A stretch of DNA of 41,180 bases from a virus. Positions 5,595-12,426 of the stretch are shown here, piece after piece. The notes beneath the pieces are model-generated. The model did no database searches, was not told the origin of the DNA, and worked only from the letters and a program-made list of their open reading frames with translations. The position numbers and the translations under genes are program-made. The DNA is taken from the IMG/VR virus record IMGVR_UViG_3300042691_023582, positions 1 to 41,180 of that record. One strand, 5' to 3'. The number at the start of each line of letters is the position of its first letter. Within the stretch, counting starts at the first letter, position 1.

Positions 5595-5850
5595 CTAACG
5601 CTACGCTCCTACGCTCCCCACCCCGACGCTCGACGGGACTCTGGCGGCCTGTCCTAGACGTCCCGCGCCCAAGCGCGGGACGGATGGGACTGGCCGCGAG
5701 TCCGTCCTCGGGGGGTTTCCAAAGGGGGGTGTCCCATTTACTATTATAGGTGGGACACTTTCGTGGGACACTTTACTCGTTGCGCTGCAAGTGGTTGCGA
5801 GAGGTGTCCCACGCGTCCCATTTGACCGTGGGACGCGTAGCGTTACGTTC
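5595..5850. other. TGGGAC repeat cluster, candidate replication origin
   Basis: Non-coding. Six copies of GTGGGAC(A/G)C or its complement lie at 5729-5736, 5750-5758, 5763-5771, 5804-5812, 5813-5820 and 5828-5836. Two pairs are inverted: 5729-5736 with 5751-5758 around the AT-rich TTACTATTATAG, and 5812-5820 with 5829-5837. More TGGGAC-like words occur at 5633-5690. A perfect 9-bp-stem hairpin (GTCCCGCGC-CCAA-GCGCGGGAC) lies at 5660-5681. Repeats next to the primase-helicase gene suggest an origin with initiator sites; an operator for the methyltransferase promoter is the alternative. Confidence 0.6.
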
Positions 5851-7779
5851 TTATTGGTCGCCATAGGGGGTGTAGGATGGGCGGCTGAGGCGTTCCTTGA
5901 TCCGCTTGTGGAGGCGCTCGGCGGTCGACTTGGAGCAGCCAACCTTCATCGCAGCCTCACGTACCGATAGCATCGGGTCGTCGGTCCAGACCTGTTCGAG
6001 GGCTTCGTCGTACTGGCCGGTGGCGGCCTCGTCCTGGTTCTCGGAGATGCGCCAGTAGGGCTTGGCGTAGTCGCTACGTTCGAGGTAGATCTTGCGCACG
6101 ATCTGGCCGGTGGCTGGGTCTCGGAGTCCCGTCCGCTCGGCGTTCTTGCTGAAGCGTAGGATGCACCTATTGTCCTCCTGACCAGCGAGGGCTAGTTCGC
6201 ATGAGGTTCGCACCCAGTTGGCTAGGGCGGACGTTCCTGCTGCGTTATAGACGACCTCTCGCGCATGGCGTGGGGCGGCCTCACCTCGCACGGGCTTGGG
6301 CGGGTGGGTCAGGAGCAGACACCCCGCCTTCAGCCCGTGGAGGGAGGGTTCGATCGCCCCGCGGAACGCGAAGAATGTTTCGGTGGAGTTGATGTCACCA
6401 CCACAGTAGGCCATGTAGTTGTCGATCACTATGACGTCGTACGGATAGTCCTTGTGGATCTCCACCATCATGGCCGCCACCATCGACGGGGTCAGCCCCG
6501 GCTTGTGGTACATCCGCAGGTTCTCGTCGAGCAGTTGCTCGTCGAGGTTGAGAGCATCCGTCACAGCGCAAAGATCCCGCTTCATGGTGTCGGGGTCGTT
6601 CTCCGCCTGCACCACCACCACCCGTAGTGGGGCCGCGACCTTGAGCTTCCCGAGGATGTCGGCCCCGACCGCAATCTGGGCTGCCATCTGGGTGGCGAGT
6701 ACGGACTTCCCGATGCCCGTCATCCCGACGAGCAGGGTGACCGCGCTGCGCCTCATCCAACCATCGCCGACCAGATAGTGGGACGGGTCTACGGTGTAGG
6801 ACCGCAGCGTCTCGATCGTCCAGTAGTCCTCGATCGTCTCGACCACGACCGGAGCCTCCGGCGCCGGACCCTTGTGGCGACTCACGTCCAGCACATCACG
6901 CGTGCCGGTGCCGTACCCTTTCGCGGCCAACGCCCTCGCGGCCTCCCGCATGTCGCCCCGATGGTTGAGCGCAGCGTACACGTAGTGCTTGCTGTACGCC
7001 TCGCCGGCACTGAACTCGGTCGACGTGCTGAACACGTACAGCGGGCCATCCTCGCCCTTCGTCGTGGCGCTGGTCGATCCGTCGTCCTTCCCCGGTCGCG
7101 TCCAGTGGACGTTGTCGCCCGAGGACTTGCCCCTGGCCCAGCCATGAGGGGTCAAGATCTCGAACCACGTCACCTTGTCCTTGAAGTCGTCCCACGGTGT
7201 GATCTCTTGAGCGTAACTCGCCACCGATGGCGTCTTGCTGGTCAGCTCGGGCTGGCTGGCTTCCTCTTTTGGCAGGATCAACTCGACCCATGAGTCCGGC
7301 AGGGTGGCCATCTCCATATCCTCGACCACCTGATACGATCCGCGATCGGTTGAGGATGGCGGCGCGACGACGTACCCACCATCGCCCCTGATGTCGATTC
7401 CCTTGGCCAACTTGTCGCTGGAGTTCGGCAGCACCATACCGTCCGGCGTGCGATAGTACCGGTGGAACCCGCCCCGAGGAGTCCGCACCATGTACGTCGG
7501 TGGCAGGTCCGGCATGTTGATCAGCTCGAACTCGCCATTTTTCCCCGACTCCTCGTCGAGGTCGGTGTCGATGACGATGATGCCTGATCCGGTCGGCAGT
7601 CCGATCAGCGCGTCGGGCCACCGCGCCCACCACTTTGCAATCGCCGCCTGATTGGTGGTCGCATCCTTGAACCCGTTTCGGGTGTAGGGTGCCTTGGTCC
7701 GCTTGCATGGGAAGACGGGCCGACCACTAGCGGCCAGCCTCATCGCCTCCCCGATGATGTCGGGGTTATGGGGGGCCAT
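5851..7779 (-). CDS. Primase-polymerase / RecA-fold helicase replication protein
   Basis: 642 residues from ATG 7779, overlapping the nuclease stop (TGATG). Residues about 10-170 form a bifunctional primase-polymerase domain: GLPTGSGIIVIDTDLD (DxD at about 71-73), RTPRGGFHRYY and KGIDIRGDGGYVVAPP. Residues about 345-560 are a RepA/AAA-type ATPase with Walker A GMTGIGKS (about 352-359) and Walker B YDVIVIDN (Asp about 453). The C-terminal 60 residues (LSVREAAMKVGCSKSTAERL) are a helix-turn-helix. No separate DNA polymerase is recognised, so this protein probably primes and unwinds for host or self synthesis. Confidence 0.9.
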   Translation of the reverse strand: MAPHNPDIIGEAMRLAASGRPVFPCKRTKAPYTRNGFKDATTNQAAIAKWWARWPDALIGLPTGSGIIVIDTDLDEESGKNGEFELINMPDLPPTYMVRTPRGGFHRYYRTPDGMVLPNSSDKLAKGIDIRGDGGYVVAPPSSTDRGSYQVVEDMEMATLPDSWVELILPKEEASQPELTSKTPSVASYAQEITPWDDFKDKVTWFEILTPHGWARGKSSGDNVHWTRPGKDDGSTSATTKGEDGPLYVFSTSTEFSAGEAYSKHYVYAALNHRGDMREAARALAAKGYGTGTRDVLDVSRHKGPAPEAPVVVETIEDYWTIETLRSYTVDPSHYLVGDGWMRRSAVTLLVGMTGIGKSVLATQMAAQIAVGADILGKLKVAAPLRVVVVQAENDPDTMKRDLCAVTDALNLDEQLLDENLRMYHKPGLTPSMVAAMMVEIHKDYPYDVIVIDNYMAYCGGDINSTETFFAFRGAIEPSLHGLKAGCLLLTHPPKPVRGEAAPRHAREVVYNAAGTSALANWVRTSCELALAGQEDNRCILRFSKNAERTGLRDPATGQIVRKIYLERSDYAKPYWRISENQDEAATGQYDEALEQVWTDDPMLSVREAAMKVGCSKSTAERLHKRIKERLSRPSYTPYGDQ

Positions 7780-8570
7780 CACCGCACCCGTGGATCGTAG
7801 TGCTTCATCCCGCGCCAGATGACGCAGGCGGCCTTAAACTGCCGCCAATAGTTCATCGACTCGGGATGCTCATACACCTCGACCCGCCCAGGCTCAGTGG
7901 TCGAGATGTAGATATTGATCAGCGACGCGATCTCGCTGGCGTCCTTGCCGTAGTGGGCTCTGGCGTACGCAGCCAACTGCTCGGCTTGGCCGTCGTACGG
8001 TGTACACTTCTGCCCCGCCTTGGTCTTGCGCGTCTTGAAGTCGATGATGCCGAACCCGCTTGGACTGTCGAAGATCGCATCTACCCGCCCGGCATATCCC
8101 TCCGGAGAATTCACCAGCACGACCTCTCGCGTGTGGATGTTCCACTTATTCTCGGCAATCGTTGACCTGACCGGCTCGACGAACTGGGACAACTCCTGAT
8201 CGTAGTCTTCCCCGCCGATCATCTTGTCGATCGCATCGTGGATGCGGGTACCAAGGTCGGCGGCCCCGCGAACATCCTCCTTAGATGCGTCGATGATCCG
8301 TTTGATGTAGTAATCTTCGGACTCATCCGCCTGCTTCGGGTTCGCCATAGCAGCTTTGACCGCTGCTGCGATCTTGTGGGTTTCAAGCTGCGGCTTGTGC
8401 AGCACGCCGAGGACATTCGTCACACTCGGCAACAGCTTCAGCTTGCGCGCATCGGCCACCGTAACGGCACGCTCGCCGTCACCGTCTGCGCGTTTGATTG
8501 TGTGGCATGACTCGCCGTCATGCGTGTACCAATGGGATCCTTCAACATTCGATCGGACTAATATAGCCAT
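7779..8570 (-). CDS. PD-(D/E)XK exonuclease, RecB/Cas4-like
   Basis: 263 residues from ATG 8570 with AAAGGAG upstream. The nuclease core is GYAGRVDAIFD (Asp164), GFGIIDFKTRK (Asp177-x-Lys179) and QAEQLAAYA (the QxxxY-type motif at about 198-202), with an upstream His111 in GTRIHDAID. These are the motif set of RecB/Cas4 family nucleases. No AddB-type Fe-S cysteine cluster is visible. It sits between the SSB-like protein and the primase-helicase, so DNA end processing or recombination during phage replication is likely. Confidence 0.85.
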   Translation of the reverse strand: MAILVRSNVEGSHWYTHDGESCHTIKRADGDGERAVTVADARKLKLLPSVTNVLGVLHKPQLETHKIAAAVKAAMANPKQADESEDYYIKRIIDASKEDVRGAADLGTRIHDAIDKMIGGEDYDQELSQFVEPVRSTIAENKWNIHTREVVLVNSPEGYAGRVDAIFDSPSGFGIIDFKTRKTKAGQKCTPYDGQAEQLAAYARAHYGKDASEIASLINIYISTTEPGRVEVYEHPESMNYWRQFKAACVIWRGMKHYDPRVR

Positions 8571-8599
8571 GGCGATGCTCCTTTCGTTAGGCTAATAGA

Positions 8600-8620
8600 G
8601 GGGCCGGATCGGACGGCCCC
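8600..8620 (-). terminator. GC-rich hairpin between SSB-like and nuclease genes
   Basis: GGGGCCG (8600-8606) pairs with CGGCCCC (8614-8620) around a 7-base loop. It lies just after the SSB-like gene stop. On the minus strand the following bases (TCTATTAG) are only weakly T-rich, so it is better read as an attenuator or RNA-stability element than a full terminator. Confidence 0.4.
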
Positions 8621-8629
8621 GTTGGTTAA

Positions 8630-9196
8630 TTAGAACGGCATCTCTTCGGACACGTCTCCGCCGAACTCTTGGGCCAACTGCTTGGCCTTGTTCAGTTGCT
8701 CGGTGGTCGGCTTGCCAGCCTTGGCGGCGGGCTTGGCGGCAGGTGCAGGCGCAGCGGCCTGCTGATCCATGCCTGCGGGCAGCGGGCTGATGGAGATGAT
8801 GTTCGCGTACTCGCGATCCCCCTGCTTGCTGATCTCATGGTCGATCGTGATCAGTGCCTTCTTCCCCTTCATCTCCGCGTAGTCCCATCCGTAAGCCGGG
8901 GCTTTACCCAACCACGACTTGAGGAACGCGAACAGCGCGCTCTTCTCGTTCCCCGAGATCTTCATCGCACGAGTGCAGATCTTGTGGGGGTTGTTCTCCG
9001 CGTCGCGATACCCGAACAGGAAAGCGGTGAGGTCCACCTTCTCCATCTCCTCGCTCTGGAACTTGCGACGCTCCACCCCGAACACGTCCTTCACATCCAG
9101 GCACGTAGCGATGTACGTCCCCTTGGCTGCCAGCGTGTCACCCGTGTCAAACATCCGCCCCGATCCGGTCGAGGTCGGCTTCTTCAGTACTGCCAT
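8630..9196 (-). CDS. Single-stranded DNA-binding-like protein
   Basis: 188 residues from ATG 9196 with GAAGGAAGAA upstream. The body (residues 1-130) is beta-rich (GTYIATCLDVKDVFGVERRK) and resembles phage SSB-like proteins often annotated beside RecB-type nucleases. A flexible Ala/Pro/Lys linker follows. The tail DVSEEMPF has the acidic, Phe-terminated form of SSB C-terminal tips that recruit replication partners. Neighbouring nuclease and primase-helicase genes support a replication role. An ERF-type annealing protein is less likely. Confidence 0.7.
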   Translation of the reverse strand: MAVLKKPTSTGSGRMFDTGDTLAAKGTYIATCLDVKDVFGVERRKFQSEEMEKVDLTAFLFGYRDAENNPHKICTRAMKISGNEKSALFAFLKSWLGKAPAYGWDYAEMKGKKALITIDHEISKQGDREYANIISISPLPAGMDQQAAAPAPAAKPAAKAGKPTTEQLNKAKQLAQEFGGDVSEEMPF

Positions 9197-9270
9197 GTTG
9201 CTTCTTCCTTCTGGGCTTTGGCCCGTTTTGGTCTTGCTTCCCGACTGCACCCGCAGCCGGAAATTGTTGG

Positions 9271-9747
9271 CTAATCGTTGGGTCTGTAAATCGTTGGCGA
9301 GATCGATGGCACATTCACCGAGTAAGCGTCAAGATAATTTTCCTGCCGCCGGTCGTACGTCGACTTCGTGTAGGTCTCGTTGTAACGCGCTCCGCCTCGG
9401 CAGCACTTGCGCGAACGATACCGAACGCCCTCGCGATTCGACTTGTATTCCTGGCGTCGCGCCTCGCACACGGTGCAGCGCATCAGCGCCTCGCGGTCGG
9501 TGTATCCGCACTCGCGCAGCGCCTCCATTAACACCTCGGGCTTCGGGTCGCGTGGCATGGTGAGCAGGTCTTGAAGCGTGTACGGTTTTATGTCGTAGTC
9601 CCAATGGAGGATGTCAAGAACCTTGCTACGCAGGTTGCACGGCTTGCGGGATTCCAACCACTGCGTCGCCATCGCGATGACTCGTCGGCGATGAGTCGGA
9701 TTGTTCCGGATACTCACGCACGACTGATGCCACTCCCAGTTGTTCAT
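9271..9747 (-). CDS. Hypothetical zinc-finger-like protein
   Basis: 158 residues from ATG 9747, which overlaps the preceding stop (ATGA). The N-terminal part starts MNNWEWHQSCVSIRNNPTHR. The C-terminal half has CTVCEARRQEYKSN and then RSRKCCRGGARYN, giving C-x2-C and a CC pair about 25 residues later, which could bind zinc as in HNH-like or zinc-ribbon folds. No catalytic HNH signature is seen. Lacking its own Shine-Dalgarno sequence, it is probably translated by coupling. Confidence 0.6.
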   Translation of the reverse strand: MNNWEWHQSCVSIRNNPTHRRRVIAMATQWLESRKPCNLRSKVLDILHWDYDIKPYTLQDLLTMPRDPKPEVLMEALRECGYTDREALMRCTVCEARRQEYKSNREGVRYRSRKCCRGGARYNETYTKSTYDRRQENYLDAYSVNVPSISPTIYRPND

Positions 9748-9920
9748 CGGGTGATGGTGTCGAAGATCAGGCAACCGATCGACCACGCCGCGAGAAACGC
9801 GAACAGTATGGTCATGGCGGTCATCTTCTTCAGCATGTCGTTCAGATGCTGGTTACGCTGCGCCCACTCCACGCGCTCGCGCTCCAGCCGGGCAATGTAG
9901 CCAAGGTCGTATTCGTTCAT
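9744..9920 (-). CDS. 58-residue single-span membrane protein
   Basis: Starts at ATG 9920. A charged helix (YIARLERERVEWAQRNQHLN) is followed by one hydrophobic segment (MTAMTILFAFLAAWSIGCLI) near the C-terminus. This gives a cytoplasmic coiled coil tethered to the membrane. It is the first gene of the minus-strand replication operon. There is no Shine-Dalgarno sequence, and a promoter-like TACAAG ends 8 bases before the ATG, so the message may be leaderless. Confidence 0.6.
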   Translation of the reverse strand: MNEYDLGYIARLERERVEWAQRNQHLNDMLKKMTAMTILFAFLAAWSIGCLIFDTITR

Positions 9921-9928
9921 GAGTCGCG

Positions 9929-9994
9929 CTTGTAATGCGGGATAAAATAAACCGCAAGTTATTTCTTGCACTATCGTAGCCGTTACCATACAAG
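9929..9994. promoter_or_regulatory. Divergent back-to-back promoter pair
   Basis: Plus strand: TTGCAC (9966-9971), 17 bases, TACAAG (9989-9994), 6 bases, ATG 10001. Minus strand: TTGCGG (9957-9952), 17 bases, TACAAG (9934-9929), 8 bases, ATG 9920. The two -35-like boxes face outward from a shared inverted repeat GCAAG-TTATTT-CTTGC (9954-9969). The identical -10-like boxes and spacings on both strands make chance unlikely. A single regulator or host factor bound to the inverted repeat could control both directions. Confidence 0.5.
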
Positions 9995-10000
9995 GCGTTC

Positions 10001-10180
10001 ATGAATGACATCAGTGGGGTAACTCCGGAAATGGTGAGTGCGATCATGCGCTCTATGCAACTGAAGGCGGCCCGCTCTCGGTGGGCCAAGCGAACCAATG
10101 AAGAGAAGCGTGCCGAGATGCGCCGCATCTCTGCGATGCGTGAGTGCGTAAGGAGGAAACGTGGCGAACAAGTTGCCTGA
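10001..10180 (+). CDS. Small basic helical protein
   Basis: 59 residues from ATG 10001. It is arginine-rich and helical (RSMQLKAARSRWAKRTNEEK, then RAEMRRISAMRECVRRKRGE), so it probably binds nucleic acid. It is the first gene of the second plus-strand island. No Shine-Dalgarno sequence precedes it, and a promoter-like TACAAG ends six bases upstream, consistent with a leaderless message. Its 3' end overlaps the next gene by 20 bases and carries that gene's AAGGAGG. Confidence 0.6.
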   Translation: MNDISGVTPEMVSAIMRSMQLKAARSRWAKRTNEEKRAEMRRISAMRECVRRKRGEQVA

Positions 10181-10382
10181 AGATAAGAGCAGTTGTCCGT
10201 CCTGCGGTGAGCAATGGATGACTCACCAGGGCATCTCCTCCACATGCGGTCGGCTGATCCGCTGCAAGCGTGCGCTGGAGCTGATCATGAAGCTGATCGA
10301 GATGAACCGCAAGGACATCACGCAAGAGGATATCTCGGCCATCAGCGAGATCTGCAAGCGCGTGCTGAAGGAGATCGGGTGA
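10161..10382 (+). CDS. Small protein with a C-x2-C motif
   Basis: 73 residues from GTG 10161, preceded by an excellent AAGGAGG. Cysteines at CPSCGEQW and later TCGRLIRC could bind zinc. The rest is helical (ALELIMKLIEMNRKDITQED). No family is recognised. The stop overlaps the next gene's GTG as GTGA. Confidence 0.65.
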   Translation: MANKLPEDKSSCPSCGEQWMTHQGISSTCGRLIRCKRALELIMKLIEMNRKDITQEDISAISEICKRVLKEIG

Positions 10383-10933
10383 GGAACACATTGACTGGAC
10401 CTCTGCCGCGCCATTTCTACGTGATGGTCGACTCGGCCTTCACCCATAAGGAGCCGGTCGGATTCGTGCCAGCGGTCTGGTTCGGGCTGGTCAGCTATCC
10501 GGCGCGGGCTTGGGGCGCGAACGTGATGCTGGAGTGCGGGGCGATCTACCGCAACCTTCCACTCCACAGTCTGGCGTTCGACAAGAATCCTGATCTAGCC
10601 TGGACGCAGCAGGATGCCCAGCAGTGGGACTGCTATGGGTGGGACTGGAGCGCGTGCGAGTATCCGTACCTTTCTGGGCTCGACGTAAAGGCTAAGTGCG
10701 CTGACCGCCATTTGATGGGCGAGTATCTGTTCAGCGTCGCGCCGGTCGGCGATGCGTACTCGGCCTATCCAGAGCAGTCCAAGGAATTCACGTTCGTAAA
10801 ACTTGACAACGGCAGGCTGACTGTTCAGCCTACGGATCGACTGATCTTCCGCGAGCGCAGCTTCACCGTCAACGAGACGATGGAGTTCCCGAGAGGGATT
10901 CTGCGCCAGACGGAGGTATGGACAGCAGAATAG
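10379..10933 (+). CDS. Hypothetical protein
   Basis: 184 residues from GTG 10379 (GTGA overlap). It opens VRNTLTGPLPRHFYVMVDSA and has a mixed, aromatic-rich composition (PAVWFGLVSYPARAWGANVM; WDCYGWDWSACEYPYLSG). No domain is recognised. The composition suggests a compact soluble alpha/beta protein. Its codon use matches the surrounding GC-rich genes. The seven-base gap before the next gene holds that gene's ribosome-binding site. Confidence 0.65.
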   Translation: MRNTLTGPLPRHFYVMVDSAFTHKEPVGFVPAVWFGLVSYPARAWGANVMLECGAIYRNLPLHSLAFDKNPDLAWTQQDAQQWDCYGWDWSACEYPYLSGLDVKAKCADRHLMGEYLFSVAPVGDAYSAYPEQSKEFTFVKLDNGRLTVQPTDRLIFRERSFTVNETMEFPRGILRQTEVWTAE

Positions 10934-10940
10934 GAGCATC

Positions 10941-11213
10941 ATGATAACGCATCGTGGAGAAAAGTTTGCTGGATACAACAAGCCGAAGCGCACGCCCGGC
11001 CACCCGAAGAAGTCCCATGCCGTGCTGGCGAAGGAGGGTGGCAAGGTCAAGTTGATACGCTTTGGGCAGCAGGGAGTAAGTGGATCGCCGAAGAAGAAGG
11101 GCGAGTCTGCTGCGTACCGCAAGCGTCGCGAGTCGTTCAAGGCGCGTCATGCGGCCAATATCCGCAAGGGCAAGATGAGTGCGGCCTACTGGGCTAACCG
11201 GGTCAAGTGGTAG
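10941..11213 (+). CDS. DUF6321-like small basic protein
   Basis: 90 residues from ATG 10941 with GGAG upstream. The pattern NKPKRTPGHPKKSHAVLAKE, IRFGQQGVSGSPKKK, ESFKARHAANI and AAYWANRVKW is that of the small basic phage proteins annotated as DUF6321, found widely in aquatic phages. The activity is unknown. The lysine/arginine content suggests binding to DNA, RNA or the virion interior. The C-terminus shares bases with the next gene's Shine-Dalgarno region. Confidence 0.75.
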   Translation: MITHRGEKFAGYNKPKRTPGHPKKSHAVLAKEGGKVKLIRFGQQGVSGSPKKKGESAAYRKRRESFKARHAANIRKGKMSAAYWANRVKW

Positions 11214-11224
11214 GAGGATCGTCG

Positions 11225-11443
11225 ATGAAGAACAAACCGTTTGTCAAGATGTCCAAGAAGTCGGCCAAACCAAAGAGTCGCGTGAATGAGGCTGGCGTGT
11301 ACACGAATCCAGCGCTGCGCAAGCGCCTGTTCAACAAGATCAAGGCAGGGACCAAGGGCGGAGACCCTGGCGAATGGTCTGCCCGTAAAGCGCAGCTACT
11401 GGCGTCCGAGTACAAGAAGGCGGGCGGAGGCTACAAGTCGTGA
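11225..11443 (+). CDS. DUF5872-like protein, N-terminal half
   Basis: 72 residues from ATG 11225, preceded by AGGAGG. The segment VYTNPALRKRLFNKIKAG, then KGGDPGEWSARKAQLLASEY and KKAGGGY, corresponds to the first half of bacterial DUF5872 proteins as I remember them. The second half follows as a separate gene in another frame through a GTGA overlap. The protein is very basic. Function is unknown. Confidence 0.7.
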   Translation: MKNKPFVKMSKKSAKPKSRVNEAGVYTNPALRKRLFNKIKAGTKGGDPGEWSARKAQLLASEYKKAGGGYKS

Positions 11444-11670
11444 AGAAGCCACAGCAATCGCTGGTAGAGTGGACGATCCAGAAGTGGCGCACATCCGACG
11501 GCAAACCGTCGAAGGGCAAGAAGCGTTACCTTCCTGACGCAGCGTGGAAGGCGCTGACGCCGGCGGAGAAGGCTGCGACCAACCGTGCGAAGGCTAAAGG
11601 CAATCGCAAGGGCAAGCAATTTGTAAAGCAACCGAAGAAGATCGCGGCGAAGACCGCGAGGTATCGGTAA
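11440..11670 (+). CDS. DUF5872-like protein, C-terminal half
   Basis: 76 residues from GTG 11440, overlapping the previous stop (GTGA). It carries SLVEWTIQKWRTSDGKPSKG, KKRYLPDAAWKALTPAEKAA and a tail KQFVKQPKKIAAKTARYR, which match the second half of DUF5872 proteins. The two halves would normally be one polypeptide; here coupled translation would make equimolar subunits. A candidate structured RNA begins six bases after its stop. Confidence 0.7.
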   Translation: MKKPQQSLVEWTIQKWRTSDGKPSKGKKRYLPDAAWKALTPAEKAATNRAKAKGNRKGKQFVKQPKKIAAKTARYR

Positions 11671-11675
11671 ACACT

Positions 11676-11794
11676 TTCCCGCCTAGACGCGGAACAAGCC
11701 GGGACTGTTTCTCGGTTCAGGGCCGTGCGCTTTTTACGTGATCAGCGAGTCGCGTGATGAGGTCGGCTAACGAGTAACGGCGGGAATCTTTTTT
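11676..11794 (+). ncRNA. Candidate structured RNA ending in an intrinsic terminator-like tail
   Basis: TTCCCGCC (11676-11683) pairs perfectly with GGCGGGAA (11779-11786), closing a domain of about 111 nt that is followed at once by TCTTTTTT (11787-11794). Inside are CCGGGA/TCTCGG (about 11699-11715, one G-U) and ACGTGA/TCGCGT (11736-11741 with 11750-11755, one U-G). A closing stem plus U-tract suggests a small RNA or a long terminator for the upstream DUF genes. I do not recognise a known RNA family, and no tRNA fold fits. Confidence 0.4.
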
Positions 11795-11906
11795 CACGGG
11801 CAGCACACTGCCTCCCAAAACCCACCGGTGATCTCCACGGTGGTCGTGAACGGTGGGCGGACCGCACCGTGTGTGCGCAGGTCTCCAATTTTCAGGAGGA
11901 TGGGCG
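11795..11906 (+). other. Leader with hairpins before the gene at 11907
   Basis: Non-coding. CCCACCG (11821-11827) pairs with CGGTGGG (11851-11857) around an inner hairpin, and GGCAG/CTGCC forms a small stem near 11799-11812. An AGGAGG ribosome-binding site lies eight bases before ATG 11907. No promoter was convincing. Confidence 0.35.
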
Positions 11907-12059
11907 ATGAGCGAAGACGAGATCGACTGGAAGGCCCGCGCATTGGAAGCAACCGTACGCGCCGACGAGGCGCAGCGGTGTCTGCGCGAGGCGATCGCTA
12001 TCGGCGAGCAGGCGTGTTATCCGATCCCGAGCGACTGGAGAAAGGCGGCATCTCGATGA
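11907..12059 (+). CDS. Small acidic protein
   Basis: 50 residues from ATG 11907, with AGGAGG eight bases upstream deciding the start. The sequence (MSEDEIDWKARALEATVRAD, then EAQRCLREAIAIGEQACYPI) is helical and acidic. No domain was recognised. Its stop overlaps the start of the next tiny membrane gene as ATGA. Confidence 0.6.
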   Translation: MSEDEIDWKARALEATVRADEAQRCLREAIAIGEQACYPIPSDWRKAASR

Positions 12060-12160
12060 TCAACTACCTTTTGGATCTTGCCTGTTGGCTATCCCTATTC
12101 CTAGCATTGCTTGCCCTTGGCTTGGCTGTCTGGATGGCCTGGGCTTGCTTTGGCCCGTAG
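12056..12160 (+). CDS. 34-residue hydrophobic membrane protein
   Basis: ATG 12056 overlaps the previous stop (ATGA). Nearly the whole product is one hydrophobic helix (LLDLACWLSLFLALLALGLA, VWMAWACF). It lies almost entirely antisense to the C-terminal codons of the minus-strand HTH gene, so both strands would be coding here. The clean membrane segment and translational coupling support it. It is the last gene of the second plus-strand island. Confidence 0.5.
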   Translation: MINYLLDLACWLSLFLALLALGLAVWMAWACFGP

Positions 12161-12426
12161 TAATACGTCGGCGGTGTTTTATCGACCTGTATCAGAATGC
12201 GTTTCCAGCCCATGCGGTTGATCTTTTCTACAGCCGCATTCTTGGTAATCCCGAGATAGTCGGCCATCTGCTTTGCCGTCACCCACCCCGGCGGAGGAGT
12301 GGTTGGGATCCGCAGCGAATCCAGTAGCGCCACGGCAGCAGCGCTTAAGCCATAACCCACTTTGGCTTTTGTTCGTGCAGTATCTTCAACGTCCAACTGC
12401 TCTCGTTGTCCCGATACTCTCCGCAT
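12064..12426 (-). CDS. HTH DNA-binding protein
   Basis: 120 residues from ATG 12426 with GGAGG upstream. The middle part GWVTAKQMADYLGITKNAAV, EKINRMGWKRIL is a helix-turn-helix of winged-helix or MerR-like type. The C-terminal tail is basic (KPRASNARNRDSQQARSKR) and is antisense to the 34-residue plus-strand gene. The 5' end overlaps the phosphoesterase gene by 82 bases. It could regulate one of the converging operons; the target is unknown. Confidence 0.65.
   Translation of the reverse strand: MRRVSGQREQLDVEDTARTKAKVGYGLSAAAVALLDSLRIPTTPPPGWVTAKQMADYLGITKNAAVEKINRMGWKRILIQVDKTPPTYYYGPKQAQAIQTAKPRASNARNRDSQQARSKR

Noticed and set aside
5601-5942. 113-codon minus-strand frame between methyltransferase and primase
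   Set aside because: Spans the TGGGAC repeats and the end of the primase frame; Pro/Ser/Thr/Arg low-complexity product, no ribosome-binding site.
7779-8570. Cas4 as part of a CRISPR system
   Set aside because: The nuclease lacks a visible Fe-S cysteine cluster and sits with SSB and primase genes; there is no array.
11671-11906. tRNA or tmRNA gene
   Set aside because: GGTTCAGGGCC recalls a T-arm, but no acceptor stem, anticodon arm or CCA end can be built around it.
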